64,000 nucleotides of DNA from Clitopilus passeckerianus (GCA_944990035.1 CALYLX010000128.1:868001-932000); one strand, 5' to 3'; shown: positions 1 to 11,814, counted from the stretch's first letter. The notes: generated by a model from the letters alone, not told the origin. Numbers and translations: made by a program.

Positions 1-215
1 GGTCATATCCCTGATTATACTGCATTTGAGCATTCTGAGCGGTCGAGTTTGACACCCAGCCCACTAGATAAATGGTCAGAAAACTGGGTATGTGCGGTTG
101 AATGAACTGAGGACATACGTTTTGCCAAGAACCTCTCCTCGTTCAGAACAGCAATGGCGTTAACTAGTAGTAGAAATGCTTGAAATGCGCCCCCTAGATG
201 TGTCAAGAATAACAT
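1..215 (-). CDS. YOS1: Yos1/IER3IP1-like protein, 3' end cut by window edge
   Basis: Yos1 is a small ER/Golgi membrane protein that works with Yip1-Yif1 in COPII vesicle traffic. The start codon is at 215. Exon 1 (215-119) encodes an N-terminal hydrophobic segment followed by the family hallmark LLVNAIAVLNEERFLAK. A 55-nt intron (118-64, GTATGT donor, CTAG acceptor) is followed by exon 2 from 63, which reads LGWVSNSTAQ onward and runs off the window. The join restores the family pattern in which NEERFL is followed by a Gly-Trp motif. The second membrane segment expected at the C-terminus lies outside the window. The gene is divergent from mitochondrial uL22. The assignment rests on this short but characteristic N-terminus; the rest cannot be checked here. 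Confidence 0.85.
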
Positions 216-581
216 GTTTGCGGGATTCTAGTGGTCGTGGCGTCAATGGCAAGAACTGCGAACGCGACGTGGACAGAATCACGGCCGAAAGTGGTCGCCT
301 TGAATGGAAGGTTTTTCTCACGGGAGATATTTTGTGTCACCGACGCGGAAAGCAACTTGGTCGTGACTGCACACTTCGTTCAGAGGAAGGACAATGCTGC
401 GACATGGTGCGTCTGCGAGCTTGATGGTTTTGTTGAATGACTCTGACGTGCTCTGACTGAAGCTGGACGACAACTAGCGATTGTACGGCCTACACCGGCC
501 CACGCGCCACGTCGGACGTGCGTCTTATTTCTTTCGTTGACAATAACCTCGGCTCACTTCTGACCATTCGTGAATATTCAG
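216..581. promoter_or_regulatory. Shared promoter region between YOS1 and uL22m
   Basis: This gap separates the Yos1 start codon (minus) from the first certain coding exon of uL22m (plus). It must hold the Yos1 promoter and the promoter and first exon of uL22m. A possible first-exon stretch at about 480-518 would read as a basic, presequence-like peptide in phase with exon 2 through a GTGCGT donor, but no ATG precedes it in frame. I see no clear TATA box. Confidence 0.4.
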
Positions 582-1318
582 GATCGTGAACTGGATCCGA
601 GACAAACTTGCGCCTCAAGCCCAAAAATCCGATGAAACAACCGTCGCTAAACGACCTGCCAATGTCTTCGAGGAAGTCTCTGCCTCCGTGAAGCCTTCCG
701 TCGCTGCTGAGGGAAAGAAGAAGGGAAAGGTTATCAGCAAGCATGTCGCTGTCAGTCCTTCATTCCGGAACTTCTGGCCTTCATGCTAACGTTATTCAAA
801 TTGAACAGCAACGAAACTCTACTCCCGTATTCAGAATCTCACATCGCAAACTAAACATGCTTGGTCGCCAAATTAGCGGAAAGCCCATCGACCATGCCAT
901 CCTCCAGATGCAATTCAGCGAAAAGAGAGCTAGCGCTGTGGTTTTGAGGGCACTTGCAACAGCAAAAGATCACGCGGCCAGGTACAAGAGGATGGATCCT
1001 TCCAAGCTGGTTGTTTGTGCGTACCCCTCTACCCTCATGTAGATGTCTATTTTCTCATTGTCATTCCATGCATCAACAGCGGAAGCCTGGGTCAACAAAG
1101 GCGTTCAACCTCCCAAACGACTGGAAATCCAAGGTCGCGGACACTATGGTTTCCGAAGATCCCCTCGTTCACGCATGACGCTCGTTCTTAAGGAGGGCAA
1201 GGCCTTGGAAGAGAAGAAGGCTGAGGAGAGGAAGAGGAAGCTGGCTAGGATTGTCAGTGCGAGCATTGTTAGGGAGGATGTCCCACTTCGGAATCCTTCG
1301 TCGACTTGGGGGTGGTGA
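582..1318 (+). CDS. Mitochondrial large-subunit ribosomal protein uL22m (first exon unresolved)
   Basis: This is a bacterial-type L22 protein of the mitochondrial ribosome, which lines the exit tunnel. Three exons are clear: 582-750, 809-1016 and 1080-1318 (stop TGA 1316-1318). Introns 751-808 and 1017-1079 join in phase. The core L22 signature is [20 protein letters not shown], followed by a C-terminal beta-hairpin region ([20 protein letters not shown]) and a basic tail. The visible part is about 204 residues. The start and mitochondrial presequence must lie in an upstream exon: there is no ATG at the head of the 582 exon, and upstream candidates lack an in-frame ATG. Start and presequence are therefore unknown, while the family assignment is firm. 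Confidence 0.88.
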
Positions 1319-1411
1319 TGGTCAAAAGTTAACGCTTGCTTATGATTACTAGTAATTAATAGAACATATTCCGACTGTGTCAAACGTCTGTGCTAGCTTG
1401 TACCATGCACT

Positions 1412-3581
1412 TTACCTTCGCAGGAGAGTCTTCTCCTGTTCTACAGAGAAGAACTGCTCCAGCACGGATGCAAATATTTCAATGGCCTTTCGCACATCAT
1501 CCTCCTGAGAAAATCTTGTGGTAAACAGGGGAGTCCGAAATATTCCCAACCCACCTTGCCATCGCTAAAGCTGATACGGAGATGACCATCGCTCCGAATC
1601 TTTTCGCGGTCAGCCGCAAAGATATAGCCTAGACAGCCCCTACATGAGGACATTTTCACAAGTTTTAACAAAATGTGGCGCACCGGGGCAGAAGACGACA
1701 CCGGAGGCCGCTAAAAGCTCGAAAAGCTTCATTTCGAGCTCGAATGCATTGGATGCGGGATATGACAGATGATTCTCGAAATGGATAGTAACCTGGAAAT
1801 GACATTCTATTCAGTTAGAAGCTCATTGATAGAGTTGGGGAGGATTACCCAGATAAACATTCCCGAAACGGGTGGGGATAGTGAGAGTACTGACTGGCCT
1901 TTCTCGAGACTCGCAGCGGAGCCTCCCTTCAAGTATCCGTGATATTTACGGTGCTCGGTTGAGAGCTCTAGACGAAACTCCTTATTGAAACAATCAAGCA
2001 TAAAGTCTCGCCGTTTCTGGTATTGGGCGGGGAGAGCTGTGATTCGTGAGTACCTTGCCCATGGCTGGAGTTGACAACGAGGCCTACCCTTCAACCATCG
2101 CATATAACCCGAAAGCCCCCAGTTGAGGAGTAATGCAGACACGAGGGCCTACGCCTAGGTTCAAAGATCGTTTCGAAATTTTGAAAATGCGTGATACCAA
2201 CCTGAGAAAACCCACACGGAGCTTGCGTGCCAACCTCGCTGATTCCTTCGAGCTTGTCTGCGAAGATTGGGGCACAGGTGAACCAGCCCAGCCGGCATCC
2301 AGGCGCGATGGTCTTCAATTGGTCAGTGATCATCGAGCACGGCCGAAGATATTCACTCCACCTTTGAGAACGAGTCCAAGCGGATAACCCTACCTTGGTA
2401 GTCCAGACTGAACAGATATAATCTCTCCTTCAGGTGAAGTTACCAGGTAACGACTTTGGGCGTACTGTAAGTATGACGGTGTCAAATGGCTGAAATATTC
2501 CGCGTCGTTGACAAGGACATCCTTTTCTTCCTTGCTCTTCTCATGCGGTATGATGTAAGGCTCCTGTTGCAAGAAGTAGTAAGGGTCATCCTCCACGATA
2601 ATCACGTCTGTAGTCCGGATCAGACAGAAGGCAGTTGATAGAGAATAACAAACTACCGAATTCGACACAAATATTATAAATGGCTTGTTTGCGCTCCGTC
2701 TGAGCCATCTGTAAGCCCTAAGTTCAAACACCAAACTTTGAAGATTTGAAGAGTCACTCACCGCTCCGGTGGGATTTTGGCCTGTCGGCACAGTATAGAG
2801 AACATGAGGTCTGAAAGAATGCAATGAGGAAAGCCCTTTAGTGCAAGATAAAAACCCATCACCTTTTCATTCCTCTCATTGATTCGTTCCACTCTGATAA
2901 TATGTTCCTCAAGCTATCAGCACGAATGCCCTGATCATCCAATGCCACAGGAACGGGCTTGATGTTGTAGGGAGCCATTGTTTCCAAGGCCGTGGGGTAC
3001 GCCCATTCGCCCGTTAAAACGCCTTCGCCAACGTTGCATAATGTTACGAGTGCTTTCGACCAAGCATCAGTGTTCCCGCAGTGAATCAAAGTGTTGAAGT
3101 TGGAATATCCTGGCTGGTAGACCTTCTCAGTGAACTCCCTCATCAAAGTACGTATGACAAGGTGCCCGTTTGCTGGACTATACTGCAGGAGCCTTGCTAA
3201 GTCCATGTTCATTGGGTCATCCGAATGCCTCGGCACGTTCACCCTCGAACCACCTTTATCTCGAGCCGAAAGCAAGTTCCATATCCATGACCAAGAGCTC
3301 AGCTCCTTGTTGTGAGCATGCTTTGATAATGCCTCCGGCGTAAGGATAGATGCCTCCAGGGAGGAGAATGGAAAATTATCTGAGTCAGGTCTGCCTACAT
3401 GAGGGGTAAACCTGGTGCAAGCTCAATACGATCGCCATTAAGAAATATACACACCACCAACAAAATTTAGGAGCCCTGGTTTGAGCCATTCCTTCTGTAG
3501 TTTCTTGAGGCTGGAAGGCTTCCTTGCTTTAGCAAGCTCAGATAAATGATGAGAGAGGTCGATGGCTTCGGAAGGATTCAT
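1412..3581 (-). CDS. ARO8: Aromatic/2-aminoadipate aminotransferase (Aro8 type), PLP-dependent
   Basis: This is a fold-type I aminotransferase of the Aro8/Aro9 group, acting on aromatic amino acids and/or 2-aminoadipate in the cytosol. The start at 3581 opens MNPSEAIDLS; the stop is at 1412-1414. About twelve exons are separated by introns of about 45-60 nt. In order they give GGGRPDSDNFPF (N-terminal entry motif), the cofactor-ring region with NTDAWSKAL, VLYTVPTGQNPTGA (Asn contact), VIIVEDDPYY (Asp to the pyridine nitrogen), RLDSFSK (catalytic Lys, just before an intron), TIAPGCRLGWF, a helical QKRRDFM stretch, GMFIWV and a C-terminal small domain with HLRISFS. The estimated length is about 530 residues, normal for the family. 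It is tail-to-tail with uL22m. Substrate preference cannot be read from the sequence. Confidence 0.92.
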
Positions 3582-3939
3582 GTTGGACCTTGCTCAGAGA
3601 CTCGGGGCAAGGGATTGGTTGGGAGAAGGCAAGCAAGAAATCTAACTTAGGTTGGGGTTTAGTTAGTTTTTAGCCATGAGGCCCATACACTATACTGCCT
3701 GTCATGTCTTCGGGTCGGCGGACGTACAAGCTAAGCCTGATGAAGGCCTTACGTTGAAGACTCGAAAGGGTCGAAACTTTGAATTCTAAAATCAATGATT
3801 CTCGGGATAATCCGAATAACGTCGCTGACTCTCGCACTTTACTCAAGCCTCAGCTTAAAACGTGAGGGTAAACAGCATTAGGCCGGCAGTTCAGAGTTCA
3901 GCAAAGACTTGATTTTCTACAGACCAAATGTTCTAAGCC
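3582..3939. other. Intergenic gap between ARO8 and OST1
   Basis: About 360 nt upstream of the Aro8-type gene and downstream of the OST1 stop, both on the minus strand. It holds the Aro8 promoter and the OST1 3' UTR. I see no further gene or RNA in it. Confidence 0.4.
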
Positions 3940-5626
3940 TTACAAAGTCTTTTCCTTCTCACCATTTTTGTTCAGCCTCAAATCCACCCTCTTTGCAATC
4001 GCACCAAATACGAAGAGCGCGAAGAATGACCATCCTACGACCGCAGGTTTCCTGAGGTGGGCAGTCAGAGGTACACGGTAAGAGACCTAAAGTGTATAGA
4101 GTCAGCATCGTTCATCCGCATCCAAAAAGTGAAGTCACGAACATAGATTTCCTTAGCGTGAAGGACGGTCAAATCCTTATACTCGAAGCTCAACATCGGT
4201 CGTCCGACCGAGTCAAGGTAAGTCTTGTGGGTTGAGATCTTGTTCATGAGCGCGGGGAATGGAGTGTCGAACTCCACGTCCGTAGCACCTTCAGGGAGCA
4301 CGATTCTGACTTCTGCGTTGTTCACGACAGCACCAGAGATACCAGTCATGATAGGGACCTTGAGGCTGTATTTTCCAGTCGACTTGTCGTAGACGACATT
4401 GTCACCAAGATCGGTATCCCAGCCCATGGTGAAGCTGTAATTCCATCCGCCAAGGAGAGGGAACCTTGGTCGGAGCTCGAGAATGCTCGGTCGAGCGTTA
4501 GGGAGCGAAGAAGCTGGAGCGACGCGAAGACGTGAAGTAGACACGTTTCCGATCAGGTCATAGTAGTAGGTGTTGCGGACGGCAGGAGGAAGTTGGAAGG
4601 AGAGGGCAGGAAGGATGTGGGATGGCATACGCTTGAAAAACGCTTGAGACTGGTGCTCAATGCGGGAGAAGTGGCCCTTCAAGCTGTCGAAAGCAAGTTA
4701 GCGCCGTCTGTCAACGCAACGTTGAAAGGCTACTTACGCAGGTCCGGCATTGTAGAGGGTCATTTTATCTTCAATGTTCAAGTTGGCACCCCAGTGACTG
4801 ACTTCTGCGGTCCTTTGGAGGTCGCGAACCTCAAGTACGGGCTGGTCATGATGGTAGTGGACGGTGATTGTCTGCTGGGTGGTGTCAAGGAAGTTCCTGT
4901 TTGCTGAACATGGAATGTTGTTATAAGGTCCATAAGTGACGGTAGCACCGGATTTAGTTGCGGGAGCGTCAAGGGTGAAATCCTGTACATCCTTGGGGGT
5001 GGTATATGAGATGATGCGGGGTTGGAGAGCCCTACAGGATTTTGGTTGGTATAACGTCAGGTTTACAAGTCAAGATGACTCACTTTAGCTTGGTTCGCTG
5101 AACAGCAGTGAAATAGGGACTGAGAACAAATAATTTAGTGTCGTACTTCAGAGCCTGCTCGTCTTGTTGAGCAGCCTCTTGTGGCCATGGATAGGTGACA
5201 TGCGTCTGGACAGTATCCAGAACAACATTCAGGGAAGAGTTGGTTGCAAGTGCTTTTGGCAGTTGGATATCAATGAGGTGGTATCCTCTACAAGAACGAC
5301 AGTTGAATTTCCGACTCCATACGACTATACAGAACGTACCTGGACGGTTCAAATGCGTGATGCTTGATTTCCAGAGATCCCTGTTGTCCCTTCACCTTCG
5401 CCTCATACAAGCTGGTCTTCTCGTTTTCAATCTGGTCAACAGCAACCGTGTACGTCTTCGCGCCTGGTTCGAGAGCTTTCACGGCATATGTTGTAGTGAC
5501 GTGTACGACTGCGCCTCCAAGATCCACCGTGCGTACAATAGCAGTATTTTCGAATGCTTTGGTGTTCAAAGCATACACCTGGGCTACAAGCCCAATTAGC
5601 AGAAACGAGAGGGAGTGTCGACCCAT
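3940..5626 (-). CDS. OST1: Oligosaccharyltransferase subunit Ost1 (ribophorin I)
   Basis: Ost1 is a type I ER membrane subunit of the complex that transfers glycan to Asn in nascent proteins. The start at 5626 is followed by a signal peptide (SLSFLLIGLVAQVYA). The luminal ribophorin domain follows with FENTAIVRTVDLGGAVVHVT, the YTVAVDQIE region, VVLDTVQTHVTYPWP, YFTAVQRTKLK and GWNYSFTMGWDTDLGDNVVY. The last exon begins VSYRVPLTAHLRKP and ends in a transmembrane segment (VVGWSFFALFVFGAIA) with a short basic tail ending at 3940-3942. Introns are short; the last is best placed with a GTTCGT donor just after the codons for HAKEIY, because continuing the frame there hits a stop. The order and length (roughly 480 residues) match the family. 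No break is evident. Confidence 0.93.
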
Positions 5627-5910
5627 TGTCTGCGTGCAAGGGTGACTGAGGAGGGTGAGATGGTCAAGACGTGTCCGTATACTATTTTTAGAAGGAGCTT
5701 TGATCGTGTCCGTTGCAGCCACTCGAGTCCCCGGATTTCGCCAGGCAAAGACACGGAGAATCTCAAAAAAATAACAGAGTTGTTCTTTGAGGCAATTTCA
5801 ATTCGTTTATCAATAAAACTAATTTTACAGTAATATTGTAATTTATTCATTGTACAGGGCTATCATGAGGAAATTCCAGTCACTGTCCCAGACCAACTGA
5901 AGTTCAGGAG

Positions 5911-6631
5911 TTAATGTTCCTGTTTAGATAGGTTGTACCTATTCCAAACATGCAGAGTTGCAGGATTGCAACCGTCTGGAGTTGCAGATCTAAGGAAAGT
6001 CAACATAAACACGTGTCATGTAAGGTCTCCTGAGGCCACTTACGGTGTCAAGAACATATACACTGCGGACGATCCGTCACTCTGTGGGCATGAATAGAAG
6101 ATACCAGAGTTTCCCTTTTGCCGCGATCATAGTACAACATTGTTCCCCGCCACCTCCACACCCCATCAGTAAGTCCTTGCTTTTTCGTGTCGACGACAAG
6201 TTGGAAGGGGTGGCCAGCGATAGGGTGGTGGGTTTTGCTGGTAGCGTTCACGGCGTTGACAGGGAGGATGGAGGATTCGTTGTTAAAAAGCCAGAGCTGA
6301 TTTCTATTGATGTAGAACATAGGGGGTTGCCTGTTGTTGTACGTGAGCGTCAAGTTTCCAGGTTGGCCTGTAGCGTAGTTAGGACGCTGGTCGGGCTGCG
6401 GTCTCTTCAAAACGAACCTGGTAAAGGAAGCCCGAGATGTTTCGCAGAGTTGTGTTCCTCGTTCGAAGCTACGACGGCCTCAATGGCTGACGCCCCAGGA
6501 ACCAGAGTACCGATATCACGGCCAGTACCTACTAGACCTGTCTCCCATGTCGGTATGGATGCGACTCTCAGCGGCAAGAGAAGCAGGAGAACGTGGAACA
6601 CGATCGTCGAGAGGGATGAGGGTATCATCAT
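5911..6631 (-). CDS. Small secreted protein, unknown function
   Basis: I do not recognise a named family. The start at 6631 (MMIPSSLS) leads into a strong signal peptide (IVFHVLLLLLPLRVAS). The mature part contains GNLTLTYNNRQPPMFYINRN, several N-glycosylation sequons (NLT, NES, NAT), a conserved-looking GHPFQLVVDTKKQGL stretch, then GIFYSCPQSDGSSAVYMFLTP and a final exon with CNPATLHVW. Three introns keep the frame: a GTCAGC donor after the codons for LVPG, a 47-nt intron starting GTGTGG after QGLTDG, and one with GTAAGT after MFLTP. The product is about 180 residues, with two Cys near the C-terminus that may pair. It is divergent from the PPR gene. Fungal genomes carry many such lineage-specific secreted proteins; a wall or extracellular role is only a guess. 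Confidence 0.65.
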
Positions 6632-6974
6632 GTGAGCACAGAGTGTGACGGCGGCAGAGCCCAGTTATATACCCCAGGATCTCTGCAGCCGGAACGGAAA
6701 AGCATCGCAGAGTGTCCTGTGATGATTTGTCCGAGTAAATTGCGGCATGAGGACGCAGAGACGTTGACGTGTTTTCCACCGCATCGTTATCCACAGTATC
6801 CATTGCGACCCGAATTCCCGAAGTCTGTAGAAACAATACAGTCCAGTAATACCAAGTCTCCTTGTCCCCAGGTTCATGGTTAAGCTGAAGGTATTTATGC
6901 GGTGGCTGTGTCCACTTGCATGGACTCTATGCTGCAGCATTTCCTTTTAGGCAACTCCCACTTTCGCAAAGAAA
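6632..6974. promoter_or_regulatory. Divergent promoter between secreted-protein gene and PPR gene
   Basis: This 343-nt gap lies between two start codons that point away from each other, so it must carry both promoters. An AT-rich GTATTTATG stretch near 6890 is the only TATA-like element I noticed. No extra coding sequence is supported. Confidence 0.4.
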
Positions 6975-8826
6975 ATGATTTGCCAACGGTCACTAGCTTC
7001 ATATGCAGGCAATGCGCTTCTCTGTCGACGAACTGCAAGCCTTTTGGCGGCAAGAAATGTGTCGACGCGAACAAATCTCGCGTCTGAACCTCCTCCAGCA
7101 AAGGGAAAGGCTCCAGCGAACCCCCCACGCATTTACCGGTCAAAGCATTTGGATCCTGACGCAGAGCCCAGAGACAAGTCGAAGATGAAGCTCCTTGAGC
7201 CGCATGCGCTTTCCATGCGTATGAAGAAGCTCTGCGAGGCGAATAAGGTGGACGACGCTGTCGCCATGTTGAAAGCAGCTCCTTTGGATGCCCAGAATAC
7301 CCAAGTCTGGAATACGCTCATGTGGGAGTGCATGAAGGCGCAGAGGTTTCAACTGGCTTTCAAGCTGTACACTGATGTATGTCGTCCTTTCTTCGCTTTG
7401 GAATGGGGAACTAATGCGAGATGTGTAGATGAAACGAAGAGGGTTCAGCCCATCGACAAGAACCTACCAAACATACTTCGGTGGCCTAGCTCGAATCGAA
7501 GACTGGACGACTTACACGAAACAACTCTCTAATGCACGCTCTGTTTACGATTCATACAAAAGGCACATAACTTCGGTGAAGGCACACGACCCAGAAAGTG
7601 CTGAACTATCTATCCAACCACTAACACACTACCTCACTATCCTCGGAACTGTCGGTCTTTACCAAGAAATGTTCGACGTCTATTACGCCATGGACACCGA
7701 TGGTCCTCTATCCCCAGACCAGTTCATCTATACTGCCATGTTCTCCGCACTGTCCAGGAAGCCCGCCAGCCTTGTTAATGTCCCCACCTCTTCTTTCTAC
7801 CTCAAGTCCGCAGAAAACGCCAAAGTCCTCTGGCGGCAGCTGGAGAAATCCGTAGCTAAAGAACGTGTCAAAGTAGATTCGTTCATTATAGGCTCGGCTG
7901 TGGCCGCTTTAGCTCGTGGCAATCCAGCAGACCAGGACTTAGCTTTCAAGATCATCGCAGATTACCATAGCCTGGTCCCCGGCCAAAAATCCATCTCTCC
8001 CTCATCTATCAAGATACCCATCACCGCCCCTTCCCTATCCTCTGTCTTCCTTCTCTGCTCAAGTGCTGAGAAACACAACTTCATCCTCGAAATCTATGAA
8101 CATATTAAAGCTCTCCCAGAGGACCGTGGCGGTCCTGATGTCCTCGACCGAGCGCATATGGAAGAAATCATGCGAGCCCGTCACGCTCTTCCCGAACACC
8201 CTAGTTTGGACAAGTCTTCCAAATACTGCCTAGCAGCCCTCGAATGGATGCTCAAGCAAGAAATTGTTGGACAGAACGGACCTCGGATCCGCCCTGCACC
8301 CTCGACATACACTGCAGTCATGCACGCGTGCTGGAGGGATGCCGACTGGTCTGCCGCAGTCAGAGTGTTTGAGCTCATGACGGGCTATCACGCACATGAT
8401 TTCATGGACGGGTCTGTTGCTGAGAAACCAAGGCTGGATAAGAGGGGGAAGGGGAGGACCCTGGATATCAAGGCTGAGATGATGAGCGCGATGTTGAAAG
8501 TGTCGATGGCGAGTCGGCATAAGCCCAACGTTCGCCAGTGTCTACGGATAATATCTCATCTTGGCACAGAGCGATTGCTGCTGCTGAAGAAGACTGGTGG
8601 AATGGGTCGGGAGACGATGAGAAAGTCGAAGAACGAGAGCTTCTACGCTGCAAAGCTCGCGTCTGCGATCCTTGATGCTGTGGATTATGTTTCTCAAGCA
8701 CCTGCAAAGACTGCCGAGCAACATAAGGAACTGGAGAAGTGGGACAACCTGAAGAAACTCGCGGAGGCAGCACAGTCGAAATCGAGTTTCAAGCCCAAGC
8801 CACGGGCTTCGAGACGTAATACATAG
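6975..8826 (+). CDS. Mitochondrial pentatricopeptide-repeat protein
   Basis: The product is about 600 residues from two exons; the single intron (7377-7428, GTATGT donor) joins codons for KLYTD to MKRRGFSPS. The N-terminus is rich in Arg, Ser and Ala with few acidic residues (RSLASYAGNALLCRRTASLL), typical of a mitochondrial presequence. Helical-pair repeats follow; clear units include VWNTLMWECMKAQRFQLAFK, a unit at the intron (MKRRGFSPSTRTYQTYFGGL), LTHYLTILGTVGLYQEMFDV and PSTYTAVMHACWRDADWSAA. PPR proteins bind organellar RNA and act in its processing, stability or translation. I cannot tell which transcript it serves, nor whether it matches a named yeast protein. The C-terminus is Lys/Arg-rich. 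The stop is at 8824-8826. Confidence 0.85.
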
Positions 8827-9175
8827 AGTTTATAGATACTCCCATATTTTAGTTCTCGCATATAGTTTCAGGACGGCAAAGCATCGATTCCTAATAATAT
8901 ACACAACCCCACATTTAACTATCCGACGAAGGTCCATGGCTAAGTATGGTAAAGCAAGCGAGCGACAGGTGGGACGTGATGCATGAGACGAATAGTCAGC
9001 GACCAGACTGAGTGGCGATATGTACGTAAGGTGAATCCAGCAGGGAAGAAAGGGGGTTAGGTAGGCATAAGTATTAACAGGTATAATGTTCAAAAACCGC
9101 GACGGCATGAAACCAAAGGATGGGGGCGTTTCAAGGGTTTTGTTTGTCAAAAACAAGCTTCAGGATGGGGTGGTC
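8827..9175. other. Convergent 3' gap between PPR and protease genes
   Basis: This 349-nt stretch lies between two convergent stop codons and should hold both 3' UTRs. Nothing else is seen. Confidence 0.4.
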
Positions 9176-11304
9176 TCATGCAACAGATTTGGGCCTGTCA
9201 GCTGCTTGGCTGTTGCGGAATGCAGGGCTTGGAGGAACAAATGTATCCTCCGTCAGAGCCATCGATACCGGCTCGTAAGTGTGGTGTGCCGTACTTTGCG
9301 AAGCCATGCTGTAGTGTCCAGGTGCATAGCTATTCCTGGCATGTGGATTCATAGGCATGGGACTCAGCCTTCCTCTGGGCGTTCGTGCAGGTGTACGGCC
9401 GGCACGGCTTCGCCTGCACCAGATCACGGTGCCAACAACGGCAAGTACAAGGAGGACAAGGGCGTTGAGAGCCACAATGCCAAGAACAGCAGGGATGAAC
9501 TTGCCAATTCTCTCAAGAGAGTCGGAAATATCTTGGGAGATGTTGAAAGAGGGAAGGGCAGTAACACCTTCGAGTCCTTGGTAGGTAATGTTGGTCTTGG
9601 GTGTTCCGCCACGGACTTTGTGGAAATCTTTGGAGGCTTGAACAGGATCGATAATGGGGAGCATCCTCATGTATGGGTCTCCGGCCACGCCATTGCTGTC
9701 GTAGTCACCGAAGTCGTAGATGGAGTAGACGGAGCGAAGGAAGTTGTCACCGATGAGCCAGTCAAATTCACCTGCACCGACGGCGACGCTCTGGCCAACG
9801 AAAGAACCGACGCAGACCGTGGTATCGGCGAGTCCTTTGGGGGTAACATCAAGCGGATGGAGAGGGAAGACTTGTCCTCTGAAAGAGATGTAAACATACA
9901 TGAGAAGCGAGCTCAATTCATCTGAAACACCCACCCGATTTGGAGAGCCATGTTCACTTCATAGTCGCACGGGACAATCCACTGGCCGAGAGTTGAATCG
10001 TACCTCGAGCCATTGATGTTTTCATAAATCTTGTCAACAATCTCTTTCGGTGCATAAGTATATGAAGAACCGCTGTCCATAAGAACGACAGCCTTGTTGC
10101 CAGGTGCACCGACGACGGTCGTTGAGGGCATGATGATTTGGGAATCGGTACCAAGGATGACAGCGTCGAGAAGGACATTCCATCGTGTTGGTGAATGGGG
10201 CGGCCATGTCGAGATTTTGGTGCTGTTAGCGACCTCAGCAAAGTCAGGTTCGTATTCGCCTACATGAGCGCCCGTTAGCCATCTGTCAGGGCAACTGACA
10301 AACACGACCTACCAATTGAGAAGCTCCCTTCAACATCATCAACATCATCTGTACTTCTTTGGAGGAGGAACGCCAAGAAGTTTGGCTCTTTGGGGTTGAC
10401 CGCGAAAAGATTATAGAGTAAGCTTCGACCTGTGCTGGCGCCAGTCTTATTGACTGCATGGTCCAGATTGGACAAGGATGTGAATCCTAGGCCGGCAATA
10501 CCGTTAGCGCCGTATCCCAGAGCTGGGTTGACGGCAGTTGATACGTCCAAGAATACTTGGGTAGGTACGGAGAGACTGCGCATTAGGCTTAGCCTGAGTT
10601 ATTTTTAGGTAGAGGCGGAAGGACGGACTTGGCGAATTTTACAGGTGCATAACTGAGGTTGCCAGTCGCCCATCCAATGGCATACTGCGTATGATGTAGG
10701 TCAGAAGTTCCGGCGGGTTGATAGGTAAGAACGGGGACGAACACTGAGGTTGAATGGTGTGGTCTGGATGGAAAAGTTAGCAATTGTGTGTGTACGGGAG
10801 TGGTGAGGTGGTATACGCACTGTTGGCTGAGAATTGGGTAGCGGAGTTGAAGGACCTTTCAACCAAAGGTCAGAAGAACCGGTATCGAGCTGAACGACAT
10901 AGTCTGTGATGGTCATGTGTGAGGCCGAAGGTCAAAATATGAGCCATGTATATCATACCATTCCCTCCAACAGTTATCTAAATGGGTAGTTAAGCAATTG
11001 AGCCCGCTGAACGAGCTGAGAGGACTCACGTTGGCCAAATAAATCAGGTCTTGGACGGTGCTGAGAGGATGATACCACTTGAGTCTCTAGGAATGCGCAC
11101 GGACAAGTGAAGGCAAGCAACACACCTCAAATCCAGTCCATTGTCCTGTTCTTCCGGCTTAACTGCCAGTTGATAACTCTGCGGACCGTTGAAACTTCTC
11201 TTCTCCAGTGTGGTTTTGTGTTTGATTTGCTTGAAGGACAGTTTGGCCGCTGAGGTGGCGACCGCCAATAAAGATAGGGCGAGCGGTAACGAACGGGGCC
11301 ACAT
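9176..11304 (-). CDS. Membrane-anchored pepsin-like aspartic protease (family A1)
   Basis: This is an aspartic endopeptidase of the secretory pathway. The start at 11304 gives a signal peptide (SLPLALSLLAVATSAAK) and a propeptide with basic residues (TTLEKRS). The first catalytic motif is DYVVQLDTGSSDLWLKG near 10890; the second is VVLMDSGSSYTYAPKEIV near 10080. Between them lies a typical GANGIAGLGFTSLSN loop. After the protease fold come a Ser/Gly-poor linker, a transmembrane helix (AVLGIVALNALVLLVLAVVG), a basic stop-transfer stretch (WCRRSRAGRTPARTPRGR) and a tail of about 75 residues rich in Pro, Ser and His. This predicts a type I membrane protease with a cytoplasmic tail rather than a secreted or GPI-anchored enzyme. 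Introns are short, and exons near 11000 are small. It is divergent from HOT. Substrate unknown. Confidence 0.9.
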
Positions 11305-11814
11305 AACGAAGGACTTGTCAGCTCAATAAAAATGATAAATAAACCGTTAAAGAGCGGCGAAAGAGATGGCGGTTAGAGAGAAAGGACCGACAGGGAGGAC
11401 GACTATCAAGAGTCCACAGATGTGAACTTGAACGGAAGGGCTGGTCTTTACAACGAGCTCAGGGAGTTTGACGGGTTTTGAATTCCGCGATCAATAATTG
11501 AATGAATAGACTCTGATACCGCAGTTAACGCACTCCCCTTTTGTTTCGACTCTTCTCTTGATTGATGGATATTTGCTGCAATGTATAGCCCGCGCTAGGT
11601 ACATTATTCCACGCATTTTTGAGGACAGTCAGTCGCACACGACAAAGTTATCGGACGCAGGGCCGTTACTTGTTAGGCTAAAAGGGGATCAATGCCATCA
11701 AATCGTCCAAAACGGTAACAGATGGAAGTCCGGAACTTGGCACCGGCTATTAAATCTGGGGAAACGTTCCTCTCAACCTTGGTTCAACCTGGTCCTCTTC
11801 TTCTTACTTCAACG
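11305..11814. promoter_or_regulatory. Divergent promoter between protease and HOT genes
   Basis: A 510-nt gap between outward-pointing start codons. A TATTAAAT element near 11748 lies about 65 nt before the HOT start codon and could be its TATA box. No supported gene inside. Confidence 0.4.

Noticed and set aside
6120..6180. Possible frameshift in the secreted-protein gene
   Set aside because: A 47-nt intron starting GTGTGG joins in phase to the Cys-containing C-terminal part.
6045..6635. Plus-strand open frame of 196 codons
   Set aside because: It lies antisense to the secreted-protein gene, whose signal peptide, sequons and in-phase introns make the minus strand the coding one.
7400..7440. 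Possible frameshift in the PPR gene
   Set aside because: A standard 52-nt intron (7377-7428) with GTATGT donor and TAG acceptor explains the frame change.
9086..9925. Plus-strand open frame of 279 codons
   Set aside because: Antisense shadow of the last exon of the aspartic protease, which carries the clear membrane helix and tail.
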